Part shown: piece after piece, positions 1-9,341 of the stretch
How positions within the stretch are numbered: the stretch's first letter is position 1
How the letters are laid out: every line of letters begins with the position of its first letter
From: Agrococcus sp. SL85
GTDB taxonomy: Bacteria > Actinomycetota > Actinomycetes > Actinomycetales > Microbacteriaceae
Assembly (NCBI RefSeq): GCF_026625845.1
Contig: NZ_CP113066.1
Coordinates: 2,604,001-2,668,000 of the forward strand
Reading direction: 5' to 3'
Length of the DNA stretch: 64,000 bases
Made by a program: the position numbers and the translations under genes
Notes under the pieces: model-generated
Databases searched by the model: none
Told to the model about the DNA's origin: nothing
What the model saw: only the letters and a program-made list of their open reading frames with translations

Positions 1-323
1 CGCCCCACACGGGGATGCCGCGCTCCGCCGCCGCGCGCAGCCACGGGTGGTCGGGCCGCAGCCCCGGCGAGGCGACGACGAGCCTCGGCGCCCGCGAGGG
101 CCTCCGGCAGGTCGTCGCGGCCCGCGTCGACGATCGGCACGCCCAGGACGCCGAGGATCGTGCGGCGCTCGTCGTCGACGCGCTCCGCGATCGCCGTCAC
201 CTGCGCGCCGAGCTCGGCGAGCGTGTCGACGGCCGCGAAGCCCGTGACGCCGAGGCCCAGCACGGCGACGCGGAGCCCGCTCCAGTCGTCGTGCCAGGAG
301 GCGAGGTGGTCGGTCCTGCGCAT
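1..323 (-). CDS. murD: UDP-N-acetylmuramoylalanine-D-glutamate ligase MurD, N-terminal part (runs off the window)
   Basis: MurD adds D-glutamate to UDP-MurNAc-L-Ala in the cytoplasmic stage of peptidoglycan synthesis. Only about the first 107 residues are present. After the ATG at 323 the protein reads MRRTDHLASWHDDWSGLRVA, then a Rossmann-type VLGLGVTGFA typical of the MurD N-terminus. It starts 11 bases after the mraY stop and is the last dcw gene seen here. The frame breaks at 81-85, where AGCCT stands for AGCT. Removing one base restores the expected continuation ELVVASPGLRPDHPWLRAA. I read this as a sequence error, not a pseudogene. Identification rests on position in the cluster plus the glycine-rich start. 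Confidence 0.85.
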   Translation of the reverse strand, partial: MRRTDHLASWHDDWSGLRVAVLGLGVTGFAAVDTLAELGAQVTAIAERVDDERRTILGVLGVPIVDAGRDDLPEALAGAEARRRLAGAAARPPVAARGGGARHPRVG

Positions 324-333
324 CGTGCTCCCG

Positions 334-1422
334 TCAGAGCCCCTGCAGGGCCCACTCGAAGTAGAAGAGGCCGATGCCGGCGGCGACGAAGAGGCCGCCG
401 ACGATCCAGAAGCGCACGACGATCGTGACCTCGGCCCAGCCCTTCAGCTCGAAGTGGTGGTGCAGCGGCGTCATGAGGAAGACGCGCTTGCCGCCGGTCG
501 CCTTGAAGTAGGCGCGCTGGACGATGACGGAGCCCGTGACGATGATCGGCAGGCCGGCGATGAGCAGCAGCAGCAGGTGCGTGTCGGTCATGATCGCGAA
601 GCCGGCGAGCGCGCCGCCGAGCGAGAGCGACCCGACGTCGCCCATGAAGATCTGCGCGGGGCTCGTGTTCCACCACAGGAAGCCGATGAGCGCGCCGACG
701 ACCGTCGCGGCGAGCGTCGCGACGTCGAGCGGCTGCGCGACGTCGTAGCAGCCGGCGGTCGCGCTGTCGCTGAAGCACGACTGGTTGAACTGCCAGAAGG
801 CGATGAACGCGTAGCCGCCCGTCGCGAGGATCGCGGCGCCCGTCGCGAGGCCGTCGAGGCCGTCGGTCACGTTGACGGCGTTCGACGCCGAGACGTTCAT
901 GACGAGGATCCAGAGCACGAAGGCGATGCCGCCGAGGGCACCCCACTGCGTGAGGTCGAGCCACGGGATGTCGCGGACGCCCGAGATCACGGCGTCGACG
1001 ACCGGCTGGCCGCCCGGGCCCGGCACGAGGATCGCGAGCACGCCGAAGAGCACCGAGACGACGACCTGGCCCGCGACCTTCGCCCAGCCTCCGAGGCCGA
1101 GCGAGCGCTGGTTCGAGATCTTGAGGAAGTCGTCGACGAAGCCGACCGCGCCCATCCCGACCATGAGCAGCAGCACGAGCAGCGCGGGGAGCGTCGGCGG
1201 GTCCTGGCCGAGCAGTTTGCCGCCGAAGTAGCCGGCGAGGGTCGCGACGATGAAGACGAGGCCGCCCATCGTGGGCGTGCCGCGCTTCACGTGGTGCGAC
1301 TGCGGGCCGTCGTCGCGGATGAACTGGCCCCAGCCGATCCGCGAGAAGCCGCGGATGAAGAGCGGCGTCGCGAGCAGCGAGACGAGCAGCGCGATGGCCG
1401 CTGAGGCGAGCAGCACGAGCAT
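334..1422 (-). CDS. mraY: Phospho-N-acetylmuramoyl-pentapeptide transferase MraY
   Basis: Integral membrane enzyme that transfers phospho-MurNAc-pentapeptide from UDP to undecaprenyl phosphate, making lipid I. The 362-residue protein has about ten hydrophobic segments and family signatures: KRGTPTMGG near residue 45, VGFVDDFLK near 95 (catalytic Asp pair), [10 protein letters not shown] near 185, [12 protein letters not shown] near 255 and the histidine-rich [13 protein letters not shown] near 320. Length is normal. The ATG overlaps the murF stop (ATGA), so translation is probably coupled. No frame defect. Confidence 0.97.
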   Translation of the reverse strand: MLVLLASAAIALLVSLLATPLFIRGFSRIGWGQFIRDDGPQSHHVKRGTPTMGGLVFIVATLAGYFGGKLLGQDPPTLPALLVLLLMVGMGAVGFVDDFLKISNQRSLGLGGWAKVAGQVVVSVLFGVLAILVPGPGGQPVVDAVISGVRDIPWLDLTQWGALGGIAFVLWILVMNVSASNAVNVTDGLDGLATGAAILATGGYAFIAFWQFNQSCFSDSATAGCYDVAQPLDVATLAATVVGALIGFLWWNTSPAQIFMGDVGSLSLGGALAGFAIMTDTHLLLLLIAGLPIIVTGSVIVQRAYFKATGGKRVFLMTPLHHHFELKGWAEVTIVVRFWIVGGLFVAAGIGLFYFEWALQGL

Positions 1423-2826
1423 CAGGCGGCTCCGATCCGCTCGGCGAGGGCCATGAGCCCCGAGACGTTCGACGACTTCAGCAGCACGACGTCGCCCGCG
1501 ACGAGCTCGGCGCGCAGCAGCGCCTCGGCCTCCTCGGCGGTCTCGACGAAGGTCGTCTCCTGGCCGAAGGCTCGACTCGAGCTCGGCGGCGTCGTGGATG
1601 GGCTTGGCGCCGGCGCCGACGACCACGAGCCGCTCGATGCGCAGGCGCGTGACGAGGCGGCCGAGGCGGTCGTGCTCCTCGACGGCGTGCGGGCCGAGCT
1701 CGGCCATCTCGCCGAGCACGGCGACCGAGCGCCTCCCCGCCTGGCGGGTCATGTGGGCGAGCGCGCGGAGCGCGGCAGCGGTCGAGTCGGGGCTCGCGTT
1801 GTAGGCGTCGTTGATGACGGTGATGCCGCCGCCGGGCTCGAGCACCTCCATGCGTCCGCGCTCGGCGCGGGGCATGCCGGCGACGTCCTCGATCGCCAGC
1901 GCGACGTCGAGGCCGAGCGCGTCGACGACGGTGAGCGCCGCGAGCGCGTTCATGACGTGGTGCTCGCCGAGGATGCGCATGCGCAGCGGCCACGACTCCT
2001 CGCCGCGGCGGATGGTCGCGACCGTGCCCTCGAGCGTCGAGTCGATGCCGTCGGCCCAGAGGCGCGTGGGCGCGTCGGCGGGGCCGGGCTCGGTGCCGAA
2101 CCAGGCGACCGCGGCCTCGGTCGCGCCGGCCATCGCGCGCACGCGCTCGTCGTCGCGGTTGAGGATCGCGACGTGCTCGGGCGCGAGGTCGCGCACCATC
2201 TCGGTCTTCGCGCGCTGCGTCGTCTCGATGCCGCCGAACTCGCCCGCGTGGGCGAGGCCGACCTTGAGCACCACGCCGATGTCGGGGTGCGAGAGGGCCG
2301 TGAGGCGCGCGATGTCGCCCTCGTAGCTCGCCCCCATCTCGAGCACGAGGTAGCGCGTGCCGTCGTCGATGCGGAGCATCGTCATGGGCGCGCCGACCTC
2401 GTTGTTGAACGACTTCACGGGGCTCACGGTGGCGCCGTGGCGCTCGAGGGCCGCCTGCAGCATGTTCTTGGTGGTCGTCTTGCCGTTCGAGCCCGTGATG
2501 CCGATGACGGTGAGCTCGCCCGCGGCGCGGACGCGGCGGATGACCTCGGCGGCGAGCGCCTGCAGCGCCGCGACGCCCGAGGGCACCAGGATGTGCGGCG
2601 CCTGCTGGTCGATGGCGCGCTCGGCGATCACGAGCGCGGCGCCGCGCTCGAGCGCCGCGCCGATGAAGCGGTGGCCGTCGGTCATCTCGCCTGGCATCGC
2701 GACGAAGAGCCCGCCGGGCTCGACGAGCCGGGAGTCGGTCTCGACCGAGCCGGTGACGGTCACGTCGTCGCCGTGCAGCGTGCCGCCGATCGCCTCCGCG
2801 ATCTCCGAGGCGGTGAGTCGCAGCAT
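1422..2826 (-). CDS. murF: UDP-MurNAc-tripeptide D-alanyl-D-alanine ligase MurF (one-base insertion near the 3' end)
   Basis: ATP-dependent ligase that adds D-Ala-D-Ala to complete UDP-MurNAc-pentapeptide. It begins [15 protein letters not shown]; the Mur ligase P-loop [13 protein letters not shown] lies near residue 110 and [10 protein letters not shown], typical of MurF, near 325. Start and stop overlap murE and mraY by four bases or fewer. Distance from start to stop is 1405 bases, one more than a multiple of three. The break is at 1568-1572 (AGGCT on the plus strand). Deleting one base gives the normal MurF end, with [12 protein letters not shown] residues and ALAERIGAA before the stop. 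Without the correction the frame runs on into mraY. I treat the gene as intact. Confidence 0.93.
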
Positions 2827-4361
2827 CAGAGCCACCCCGCCTCGTGCAGCGCGAGGCGGGCCTCGTCGCGGGCCACGAAGGGCTCGCGGACGCCGGCGAC
2901 GTCGCGGTAGTCGGCGTCGCCGGGGCCCGCCCACAGCACGGTGTCGCCGGCCCCCGCGAGGGCGATCGCCTCGCGGATGGCCGCCTCCTCGGGGCTCGCC
3001 TCGAGCACGGGCTTCTCGCCTGCCGCGGCGCGCGCCCCCTCGAGCACCTGCGCGCGGATGGCGGCGGCGTCCTCGCTGCGCGGGTTGAAGTCGGTGACCA
3101 CCACGGCGTCGGCGAGCTCGGCGGCGATGCGGCCCATGTCGGCGCGCTTCGTGGCGTCGCGGTCGCCGTCGGCGCCGAAGACCATGATGAGGCGGCCCTC
3201 CGTGACGCGGCGCAGCGCCTCGAGCGTCTGCGCGAAGGCGTCCGGGCTGTGGCCGTAGTCGACGAAGATCGCGGGCCCCTCGTCGCCGGACACCCGCTCG
3301 ATCCGGCCGGGGAGGGTCGGGCGCATGCCGCGGTCGATCGACTCGGTGATCGCGTCGATCTCGAAGCCGTCCTCGACGAGCATGAGGATCGCGATGGCGG
3401 CGTCGACCGCCATGTGGCGGCCGATGAACGGGATCGACACCTCGATCGCCCGCCCGTCGATGCCCGTGAGGGTGAAGGAGGTCGACGCGGGCGTCTCCTC
3501 CCAGATGTCGACGTGCCAGTCGGCGGCGCGGCCGGGCTCGCTCGTGAGCGTCGTGACGGGGATGCGGCTGCGCTCGGCGATCCGCTGCCCCCACTCGCCG
3601 TCGACGCACACGACGCCTCGGTGCGCGCGGTCGGGGGTGAAGAGCTCGGCCTTGACGTCGAAGTACGCCTCCATGGAGCCGTAGTCGTCGAGGTGGTCGT
3701 GGCTGAGGTTCGTGAAGGCGACGACGTCGAAGACGACGCCGTCGATGCGGTGCCGCTCGATCGCCTGCGCGCTCACCTCGAGCACGGCGGCGCGGACGCC
3801 GGCCTCGCGCATGCGGGCGAGCAGCGCGTGCAGCTCGCTCGCCTCGGGCGTCGTGAGCTTCGAGGTGACGACGAGGTCGCCGACGTGGCGCTCGGCCGTG
3901 GTCGACAGGCCCGTCACGAAGCCGAGGTCGGCGAGCAGGCCCTCGAGCATGAACGAGGTCGAGGTCTTGCCGTTCGTGCCGGTGATGCCGAAGAGCTTCG
4001 GCGGCGCCTCGGCGGTGCGGTAGACCCACGCGGCGATCTCGCCGAGCGCGGCGCGCGGCTCGTCGACGACGATGACGGGCACGTCGACGCCCGCCTCCGC
4101 GGCGCCCGCGGGGTCGGTGACGACCGCGACGGCGCCCCGCTCCACGGCCGCGGCCGCGAAGGCCGCGCCGTGCCGGCGCGCGCCCGGCAGCGCCGCGAAG
4201 ATGTCGCCCGGCTGCACGTCCGACGAGTCGTTCGTGATGCCGGTCACCTCCACGCCGTCGAGATCGGCGTCGACGTCCAGCGCGAAGGCCTCGGCGAGGC
4301 CGGCGAGGGGCCTGGGTGCGGGGTGCTCCGGTCGCAGGATCCTCGGGGTCACACCCGCCAC
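2826..4361 (-). CDS. murE: UDP-N-acetylmuramyl-tripeptide synthetase MurE
   Basis: Adds the third peptide residue to UDP-MurNAc-L-Ala-D-Glu. The 511-residue protein has the P-loop [13 protein letters not shown] near residue 125, the Mur motif [14 protein letters not shown] near 220 and DYGHSPDAF near 365. The DNPR/DDPR motif that marks meso-diaminopimelate enzymes is replaced by [13 protein letters not shown], so the residue added (lysine, ornithine or diaminobutyrate in Microbacteriaceae) cannot be read with confidence. Start is GTG with GAGGAG about 10 bases upstream, 20 bases after the ftsI stop. Confidence 0.95.
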   Translation of the reverse strand: MAGVTPRILRPEHPAPRPLAGLAEAFALDVDADLDGVEVTGITNDSSDVQPGDIFAALPGARRHGAAFAAAAVERGAVAVVTDPAGAAEAGVDVPVIVVDEPRAALGEIAAWVYRTAEAPPKLFGITGTNGKTSTSFMLEGLLADLGFVTGLSTTAERHVGDLVVTSKLTTPEASELHALLARMREAGVRAAVLEVSAQAIERHRIDGVVFDVVAFTNLSHDHLDDYGSMEAYFDVKAELFTPDRAHRGVVCVDGEWGQRIAERSRIPVTTLTSEPGRAADWHVDIWEETPASTSFTLTGIDGRAIEVSIPFIGRHMAVDAAIAILMLVEDGFEIDAITESIDRGMRPTLPGRIERVSGDEGPAIFVDYGHSPDAFAQTLEALRRVTEGRLIMVFGADGDRDATKRADMGRIAAELADAVVVTDFNPRSEDAAAIRAQVLEGARAAAGEKPVLEASPEEAAIREAIALAGAGDTVLWAGPGDADYRDVAGVREPFVARDEARLALHEAGWL

Positions 4362-4380
4362 GGACTTCCTCTCCTCAGCA

Positions 4381-6183
4381 TCAGGGCTGATCCGCGGTCC
4401 ACTCGAGCGGGACCTCAGGGGCCGGGACGGTGCTCGGAGGGACGTCGTAGTGGCGGATCAGGAGGTTCACCATATCGTGGAACGCGGGGATGGCCCCGGC
4501 GCTGGTGCGCAGCGTCTGCGGGCTGTCGTAGAGCGTCACGACGACGAACTGGGGGTCGTCGACGGGGAACACCCCGGCGACGGAGATCATCATGCGGTCC
4601 GGGTCGTAGCCCGAGCCGTCCTCGTAGGCCATCTGGGCCGTGCCGGTCTTCGCGGCGATCCGGTAGCCCTCGATCGGGAAGGTCTCGTAGCCGTAGTCGG
4701 TGACGACGTTCTCGAGCGCCTCGAGCGTGCGCTGCGCCGTCTCCTCGCCCACGACACGCTCGCCCTCGCCCGGCTGCGCGGCCGTCACCTCGCCCTCGGG
4801 CGAGGTGCAGTCCTCGATCATCCGCGCCGGCATGTGCACGCCGCCGTTCGCGAGCGCCTGGTAGGCGGAGGCGAGCTGGATGGGCGTCGCGGCGATGCCC
4901 TGGCCGAAGAGCACGTTGAGGTTCGTCTGCGGGTCGAGGGCCGAGGCGTCGCGCAGCGGCGCCGCCTGCTCGCCCGCGAAGCCCACGCCCGTGCGCTCGC
5001 CGAAGCCGAAGCGGTCGAGGTAGTCGAAGTAGTCGGCGCGGTCCATGTCGTGCGCGAGCCGCACCATGCCGGAGTTCGACGAGTTCACGAGGATGCCCGC
5101 GCTCGTCCACTGCTCGACGGGGTGCGAGTGCGCGTCGCGCACGCGCACGCCCGGCGCCGTGTACGTCCACGGCACGCTCAGCTCCTCGTCGTTCGTCGTG
5201 AGGCCGAGGTCGAGCATCGCGGCGTAGGCGAAGGTCTTGAAGATCGAGCCCGGCTCGTAGGCGGCGGTGAAGGCGCGCGAGCCGCGGTCCTGCTGCGAGG
5301 AGGCGGTGGGGTCGTTGGGGTCGACGGTCGGCGTCTCGGCGACGGCGACGATCGAGCCGTCGGTGCGCATGACGATCGTCGTGCCGGTGCGCGCACGGAG
5401 CTGCGAGGTGTACTGCGCCGTGAGCTGCTGCATCTGGTACTGCACGTCGGCGTCGATCGTGAGCCGCACCGTGCCGCCGTCCTCGGGCTCGTCGGTGACG
5501 ACGGAGCCCGGGATCGGGGTGCCGTCGGCGCCGCGGTCGAAGGTGCGGCTCCCCTCACCGGCCGCGAGGCAGGCGTCCTCGCTGCGCTCGACGCCCGCGA
5601 GCGGCTCGGTGACGCCCGTGAAACCGACGAGGTTCCCCCCGACCGAGCCGGCCGGGTAGACGCGCTGCGGGTTGAGCCGCAGGTAGACGTAGGGCAGGCG
5701 CAGGTCGCGCACCGCCTCGAACTGGCGCGCGGTGAGCCCCGTGGTCAGCACGAGGTAGTCGGAGTCGGCGTTGCGCTCGAGCTCTGCGTAGATCTTCGCC
5801 TGCAGCGACTCGGGGTCGTCGGCCGTGATCGCGGCGATGCGCTGCAGGGCCTGCCCGCCCGTCATGGGCTCGTCGAAGCCGTCGGCGGGGCCGAGGTCGC
5901 GGAAGTAGCGCGGCGAGACCGTGAGGTCCCAGCGGTCGACGCTCTCGGCGAGCACGGTGCCGCCCGCGTCGACGATCTCGCCGCGCGTGCCGGCGAGCGT
6001 CTGCGAGACGCCCCTGCGGCCGTCCGCCTCGGCGTTGAGGGCCTGCGCGCGCACGACCTGGATGTCGGCGAGCCGCACGATGAAGACCGCGAGGAGCGCG
6101 AACGTCAGCAGCGCGACGATCGTGGTGCGGATGCGGCTGGGGCGGCGGCGCTCGGTCGTCGCTCGGCTGCTGGCTCGGCCCAC
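4381..6183 (-). CDS. ftsI: Septal peptidoglycan transpeptidase FtsI (PBP3, class B penicillin-binding protein)
   Basis: Cross-links septal peptidoglycan as part of the divisome. One N-terminal membrane anchor (about residues 20-42, TIVALLTFALLAVFIVRLAD), then a PBP dimerisation region and the transpeptidase domain with catalytic EPGSIFKTF (SxxK, near residue 307), SSNS (SxN, near 360) and KTGTAQ (KTG, near 510). About 600 residues, normal for the family. I chose the GTG at 6183 because GGAGG lies five bases upstream; a GTG two codons earlier overlaps that ribosome binding site. A 96-base gap separates it from the upstream ftsL-like gene. Confidence 0.95.
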   Translation of the reverse strand: MGRASSRATTERRRPSRIRTTIVALLTFALLAVFIVRLADIQVVRAQALNAEADGRRGVSQTLAGTRGEIVDAGGTVLAESVDRWDLTVSPRYFRDLGPADGFDEPMTGGQALQRIAAITADDPESLQAKIYAELERNADSDYLVLTTGLTARQFEAVRDLRLPYVYLRLNPQRVYPAGSVGGNLVGFTGVTEPLAGVERSEDACLAAGEGSRTFDRGADGTPIPGSVVTDEPEDGGTVRLTIDADVQYQMQQLTAQYTSQLRARTGTTIVMRTDGSIVAVAETPTVDPNDPTASSQQDRGSRAFTAAYEPGSIFKTFAYAAMLDLGLTTNDEELSVPWTYTAPGVRVRDAHSHPVEQWTSAGILVNSSNSGMVRLAHDMDRADYFDYLDRFGFGERTGVGFAGEQAAPLRDASALDPQTNLNVLFGQGIAATPIQLASAYQALANGGVHMPARMIEDCTSPEGEVTAAQPGEGERVVGEETAQRTLEALENVVTDYGYETFPIEGYRIAAKTGTAQMAYEDGSGYDPDRMMISVAGVFPVDDPQFVVVTLYDSPQTLRTSAGAIPAFHDMVNLLIRHYDVPPSTVPAPEVPLEWTADQP

Positions 6184-6279
6184 GGTCACCTCCGGTCCAG
6201 GGGGCCGCCGCTCGCGCGGCGGTCATCGGGTCGCGAGCACGCTAGCGGCCGGCTCGCCGCGGCTGCGGTCGCCACGCCC

Positions 6280-6921
6280 TCACTCCCCCGCAGTCGCGGG
6301 GAGCAGGGTGCCGGGCTGCGGCTGCTCGGCGCCGGCGGGGCTCGCGGGGGCCGCGGGCGCCGAGCCCTCGACCGAGGCCTCGCCCGCGGGCAGCAGCGAG
6401 CCCGGCGCGGTGCGCGCGGCCTCGACCTGCGCCTCCTGCACGACGACGGCGGCCTCCGGCTGCTCCGCGAGCAGCGCGTTGGGCACGTACATGCCGAAGC
6501 GGTCGACGGCGGGCACCTGCATGTGCAGCGCGTCGGGGCCGCCCGCGGTCGCCTCGCCCGAGAGCGTGAGGAACTGCGAGGGCTGGCCGGCGAGCATCCC
6601 GAGCCCGTCTGCCGAGACGGCGACGTTCTGCGGCGACGACAGCACGGCGACGTCCTCGGCGAGCGTCTGCTCGCTGCGGGCGAGGGTCGACGACTCCACC
6701 TGCAGCGCGCTCAGCCGGTACGCGCCCTCGCTGATCGCGACGGAGAGGCCGAGCTGGGCGACGACGATGCCCGCGAGCCCCGCGAGCGCGACGACGCCGT
6801 GCACGAGCCTCGGCGCGCGGCGCGCCGCCGGGCTCGGCAGCGCGCGCAGGTGGCGCTCGCGCTCCTCGGCGGGGCGCTGCGCCGGCAGCGCGAGGAGGTC
6901 GACGATCGCTGCGTTGGTCAT
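6280..6921 (-). CDS. FtsL-like divisome membrane protein
   Basis: 213-residue bitopic protein in the ftsL position, between rsmH and ftsI, overlapping the rsmH stop by four bases. One transmembrane segment (about residues 46-68, VVALAGLAGIVVAQLGLSVA) is followed by a short coiled-coil-like stretch (YRLSALQVESSTLARSEQ) and then QNVAVSADGLGM, which resembles the FtsL C-terminal helix and tail. The last 80 residues are Ala/Pro/Gly-rich and extend beyond classical FtsL. Role inferred from position and topology; sequence identity to FtsL is too weak to assign the symbol. Confidence 0.8.
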   Translation of the reverse strand: MTNAAIVDLLALPAQRPAEERERHLRALPSPAARRAPRLVHGVVALAGLAGIVVAQLGLSVAISEGAYRLSALQVESSTLARSEQTLAEDVAVLSSPQNVAVSADGLGMLAGQPSQFLTLSGEATAGGPDALHMQVPAVDRFGMYVPNALLAEQPEAAVVVQEAQVEAARTAPGSLLPAGEASVEGSAPAAPASPAGAEQPQPGTLLPATAGE

Positions 6922-7913
6922 GCGTGCTCCCCCGTGGTGCGTGCGGTCGACGTCGGGCGGATCCGCTCCGCCGCCCGGAGGCGGACGGGCGCGGAGCGCG
7001 GGTTGGCGGCTCGTTCGTCGTCGTCGGCGAGCTCGGCGCCGCGCACGAGCAGCCGCAGGTGCGGCTGGTGCTCGGGCAGCTCGACGGGCAGGCCGGCGGG
7101 CGCCGTGGAGGCGGCCGCGGCGGCGAGCGCGCGCTTGACGATGCGGTCCTCGAGCGACTGGTAGGCCAGCACGACGAGGCGGCCTCCCACGGCGAGCGCG
7201 TCGATCGCGGCGGGCATCGTGGCCTCGAGGATCGCGAGCTCCTGGTTCACCTCGATGCGCAGCGCCTGGAAGACGCGCTTGGCGGGGTGGCCCTGGTTGG
7301 CGAGCGCCCGGGGCGTCGCGGCCTGCAGGATGTCGACGAGCCTGCCCGAGGTCTCGACGGGCGCCTCCTGGCGGGCGGCCACGATGGCGCGGGCGTAGCG
7401 GCCCGCGAGCTTCTCGTCGCCGTACACCTGGAAGAGCCGCGCGAGCTCGCGCTCGCTGCGCTCGGCGAGCACGGTCGCTGCGGTCACGTCGCCCGCCTGG
7501 CCCATGCGCATGTCGAGCGGCGCATCCTTCGCGTAGGCGAAGCCGCGCTCGGCGGCGTCGAGCTGCAGGCTCGAGACGCCGAGGTCGAGAAGGATGCCGT
7601 CGGCGGCGCCGACGCCTGCGGCCTCGAGCGCGAGGTCGATGCGGTCGTAGGTCGCGGGCACCGGCCGGAAGCGGTCGCCGAAGCGGGCGAGCCGCTCCCC
7701 CGCGAGCCGGATGGCGTCGGGGTCGCGGTCGATGCCGGCGACGACGAGCGTCGGGTGCGCCGCGAGCATCGCCTCGGTGTGGCCGCCCATGCCGAGCGTG
7801 CCGTCGACGACGACGGGCGCGCGGCCGGCGGCGGCCGCGGCCTCGATGGCGGGGGCGAGCAGCTCGAGGGTGCGCTCGAGCATCACGGGCGTGTGCAGCT
7901 GGGATGCGTCCAT
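6918..7913 (-). CDS. rsmH: 16S rRNA (cytosine1402-N4)-methyltransferase RsmH (MraW)
   Basis: Methylates N4 of C1402 in the ribosomal P site using S-adenosylmethionine. The 331-residue protein starts MDASQLHTPVMLERTLELL; VVDGTLGMGGHTEAML is the SAM site, LLDLGVSSLQLDAAERGFAY a family signature and ALRIEVNQEL the C-terminal motif. ATG chosen at 7913 with AGGA five bases upstream; an in-frame start 36 bases further up has no such site. Second gene of the dcw operon. Confidence 0.96.
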   Translation of the reverse strand: MDASQLHTPVMLERTLELLAPAIEAAAAAGRAPVVVDGTLGMGGHTEAMLAAHPTLVVAGIDRDPDAIRLAGERLARFGDRFRPVPATYDRIDLALEAAGVGAADGILLDLGVSSLQLDAAERGFAYAKDAPLDMRMGQAGDVTAATVLAERSERELARLFQVYGDEKLAGRYARAIVAARQEAPVETSGRLVDILQAATPRALANQGHPAKRVFQALRIEVNQELAILEATMPAAIDALAVGGRLVVLAYQSLEDRIVKRALAAAAASTAPAGLPVELPEHQPHLRLLVRGAELADDDERAANPRSAPVRLRAAERIRPTSTARTTGEHA

Positions 7914-8009
7914 GGGGTTCCTGGCCCTGTCCCGATCCCTGATCCCCATCCGTACGACGCGCCGCCGGGGAAGTGCGGCGCGGCGGACAGCTGGGGGTCA
8001 CGGGCCGGG

Positions 8010-8441
8010 TCAGAAGATGCCGGGGATCACCTCCTCGGTGGTGCTCGCGAAGTCGGCCTCCTTGGCCGCGTAGTACTCCTCCCAGGCCGCCGTGTCCCAG
8101 ATCTCTGCGCGCGTGCCCGCACCGATCACGGTGAGCTCGCGGCCGAGGCCGGCGTACTGGCGGAGGTTGGTGGGCACGGTGATGCGGTGCTGGCTGTCCG
8201 GCTGCTCGCTCGACGCCCCCGAGAGGAACAGGCGCAGGAAGTCGCGCGCACCGGCCGAGGTGAGCGGCGCCTGCCGGATCTGCTCGTGCACGCGCTCGAA
8301 CTCGCGCACCGAGAAGACGTAGATGCAGCGCTCCTGGCCGCGCGTGAGGACCACGCCGCCCTCGAGCTCCGGGCGGAACTTGGCGGGGAGGATCACGCGG
8401 CCCTTGTCGTCGAGCTTGGGCGTGTGCGTGCCGAGGAACAC
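8010..8441 (-). CDS. mraZ: Transcriptional regulator MraZ
   Basis: First gene of the dcw operon. MraZ is an AbrB-fold DNA-binding protein that binds repeats in its own promoter and controls the cluster. The 143-residue protein has both SpoVT/AbrB-like halves: [20 protein letters not shown] at the N-terminus and a second [18 protein letters not shown] near residue 78. The GTG at 8441 has a purine-rich GAGAGGGGG upstream and gives the usual MraZ length. Three repeat boxes lie 50-80 bases upstream. Confidence 0.96.
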   Translation of the reverse strand: MFLGTHTPKLDDKGRVILPAKFRPELEGGVVLTRGQERCIYVFSVREFERVHEQIRQAPLTSAGARDFLRLFLSGASSEQPDSQHRITVPTNLRQYAGLGRELTVIGAGTRAEIWDTAAWEEYYAAKEADFASTTEEVIPGIF

Positions 8442-8493
8442 GGTCGCCCCCTCTCGTCCGGCCTGCGAGCGATTGCACCGACCTGGTCGGTTG

Positions 8494-8519
8494 CTCCACT
8501 GTACTCCACTTCCCCCCAC
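8494..8519 (-). promoter_or_regulatory. MraZ boxes: three GTGGRG repeats at 10-bp spacing
   Basis: Read on the minus strand, GTGGGG, GTGGAG and GTGGAG start exactly 10 bp apart (plus-strand ends 8519, 8509 and 8499). MraZ of other bacteria binds short GTGGG/TGGGA-type direct repeats with the same one-turn spacing, so this is very probably the autoregulatory site of the dcw promoter. The first box lies about 53 bases upstream of the mraZ start. Confidence 0.85.
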
Positions 8520-8717
8520 AAATCTCGGGAAGCGGCGAGAATCTGCGGCGTGTTCTCAGTGCTGGAGCGGGAGATCGCAGTGGAGGGTTTCGGAGATCGT
8601 GTGCGGCGGGCATCGCGCGGCCGGGCGCGCGTGGCGCCCGCGGAGCGCGGCGCGCCCGCGGCAGGCTCTCGCGCGAGCGCCGCGGCGTCGCCTCCCGACG
8701 GGGCGACGGAGGGTGCC

Positions 8718-8778
8718 GTGGAGCGGGGTGGAGGGTGCCGTGGAGCGGGGTGGAGGAGGCCCGTGGAGCGCGGTGGAG
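8718..8778 (+). repeat. Three pairs of GTGGAG, 10 bp within each pair; distal MraZ-box-like array
   Basis: GTGGAG begins at 8718/8728, 8740/8750 and 8763/8773, three imperfect 22-23-bp tandem units. Hexamer and 10-bp spacing equal the promoter-proximal MraZ boxes but in the opposite orientation, about 280 bp upstream of mraZ. A further GTGGAG is at 8581. The stretch 8520-8884 holds no gene that I can support: only these repeats and the terminator of the DUF3040 gene. Whether MraZ binds here is inference; a plain minisatellite is the alternative. Confidence 0.7.
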
Positions 8779-8820
8779 GAGGCGCAGACCGGCGCGCCCC
8801 GGACGCGGCCGAGCACGACG

Positions 8821-8850
8821 ACGGGGCCGGCTCTCGCGAGCCGGCCCCGT
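8821..8850 (-). terminator. Hairpin terminator after the DUF3040 gene
   Basis: A perfect 13-bp GC-rich stem (ACGGGGCCGGCTC and its complement) with a 4-base loop, 35 bases past the stop of the DUF3040 gene. There is no T-run, as is common in high-GC actinobacteria. Confidence 0.8.
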
Positions 8851-8884
8851 GGGTCAGGTGGGGGCGATCAGCCCCGGTGGCGCG

Positions 8885-9268
8885 TCAGTCGCGCCGGTTG
8901 CGGTCGTCCCACTCCTGGGAGAGGCGATCCATGAGCGAACCGCCGGAGCGCGAGGCGCCGACGGGGCCCGAGCCGCGACGGCCGGGGCGCTGGGCGTCCT
9001 CGGCGGTGGCGGGGCGCGAGGCCGCGAGCGCCCACAGGGCGCCGGCGACGGCGATGCCGAAGCCCGCGACCCCGATCAGGGCCAGCTTCATGGTGACGCC
9101 GACCACGACGAGCACGAGGCCCACCGCGATGCCGAGCACGCCGACGGCGACCTTCGTGTAGTCGACGGTGCGCGGTCCGCCCGTCGTGTTGACGATGTCG
9201 GCCTCGTGCTTGTAGAGGTTGCGCTCCATCTCGTCGAGCAGCCGCTGCTCGTGCTCGGACAGCCCCAT
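8885..9268 (-). CDS. DUF3040 membrane protein
   Basis: 127-residue protein starting MGLSEHEQRLLDEMERNLY, the hallmark of DUF3040 proteins. Two adjacent hydrophobic segments (about residues 40-60 and 62-83) are followed by a basic Gly/Arg-rich tail. Function unknown. It lies next to mraZ just as the DUF3040 gene Rv2169c lies near the mycobacterial dcw cluster. Single gene, divergent from the prenyl synthase, with a strong terminator downstream. Confidence 0.88.
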   Translation of the reverse strand: MGLSEHEQRLLDEMERNLYKHEADIVNTTGGPRTVDYTKVAVGVLGIAVGLVLVVVGVTMKLALIGVAGFGIAVAGALWALAASRPATAEDAQRPGRRGSGPVGASRSGGSLMDRLSQEWDDRNRRD

Positions 9269-9341
9269 GCCGCGCCCCCTTCGGTCTCGCCGTTGCAGGG
9301 GATCAGTCTACGCAGGATCGCTGTCAATAGCATGTGGAGTT

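Noticed and set aside
6184..6189. GTG at 6189 as start of ftsI
   Set aside because: It overlaps the GGAGG ribosome binding site; the GTG at 6183 has proper spacing.
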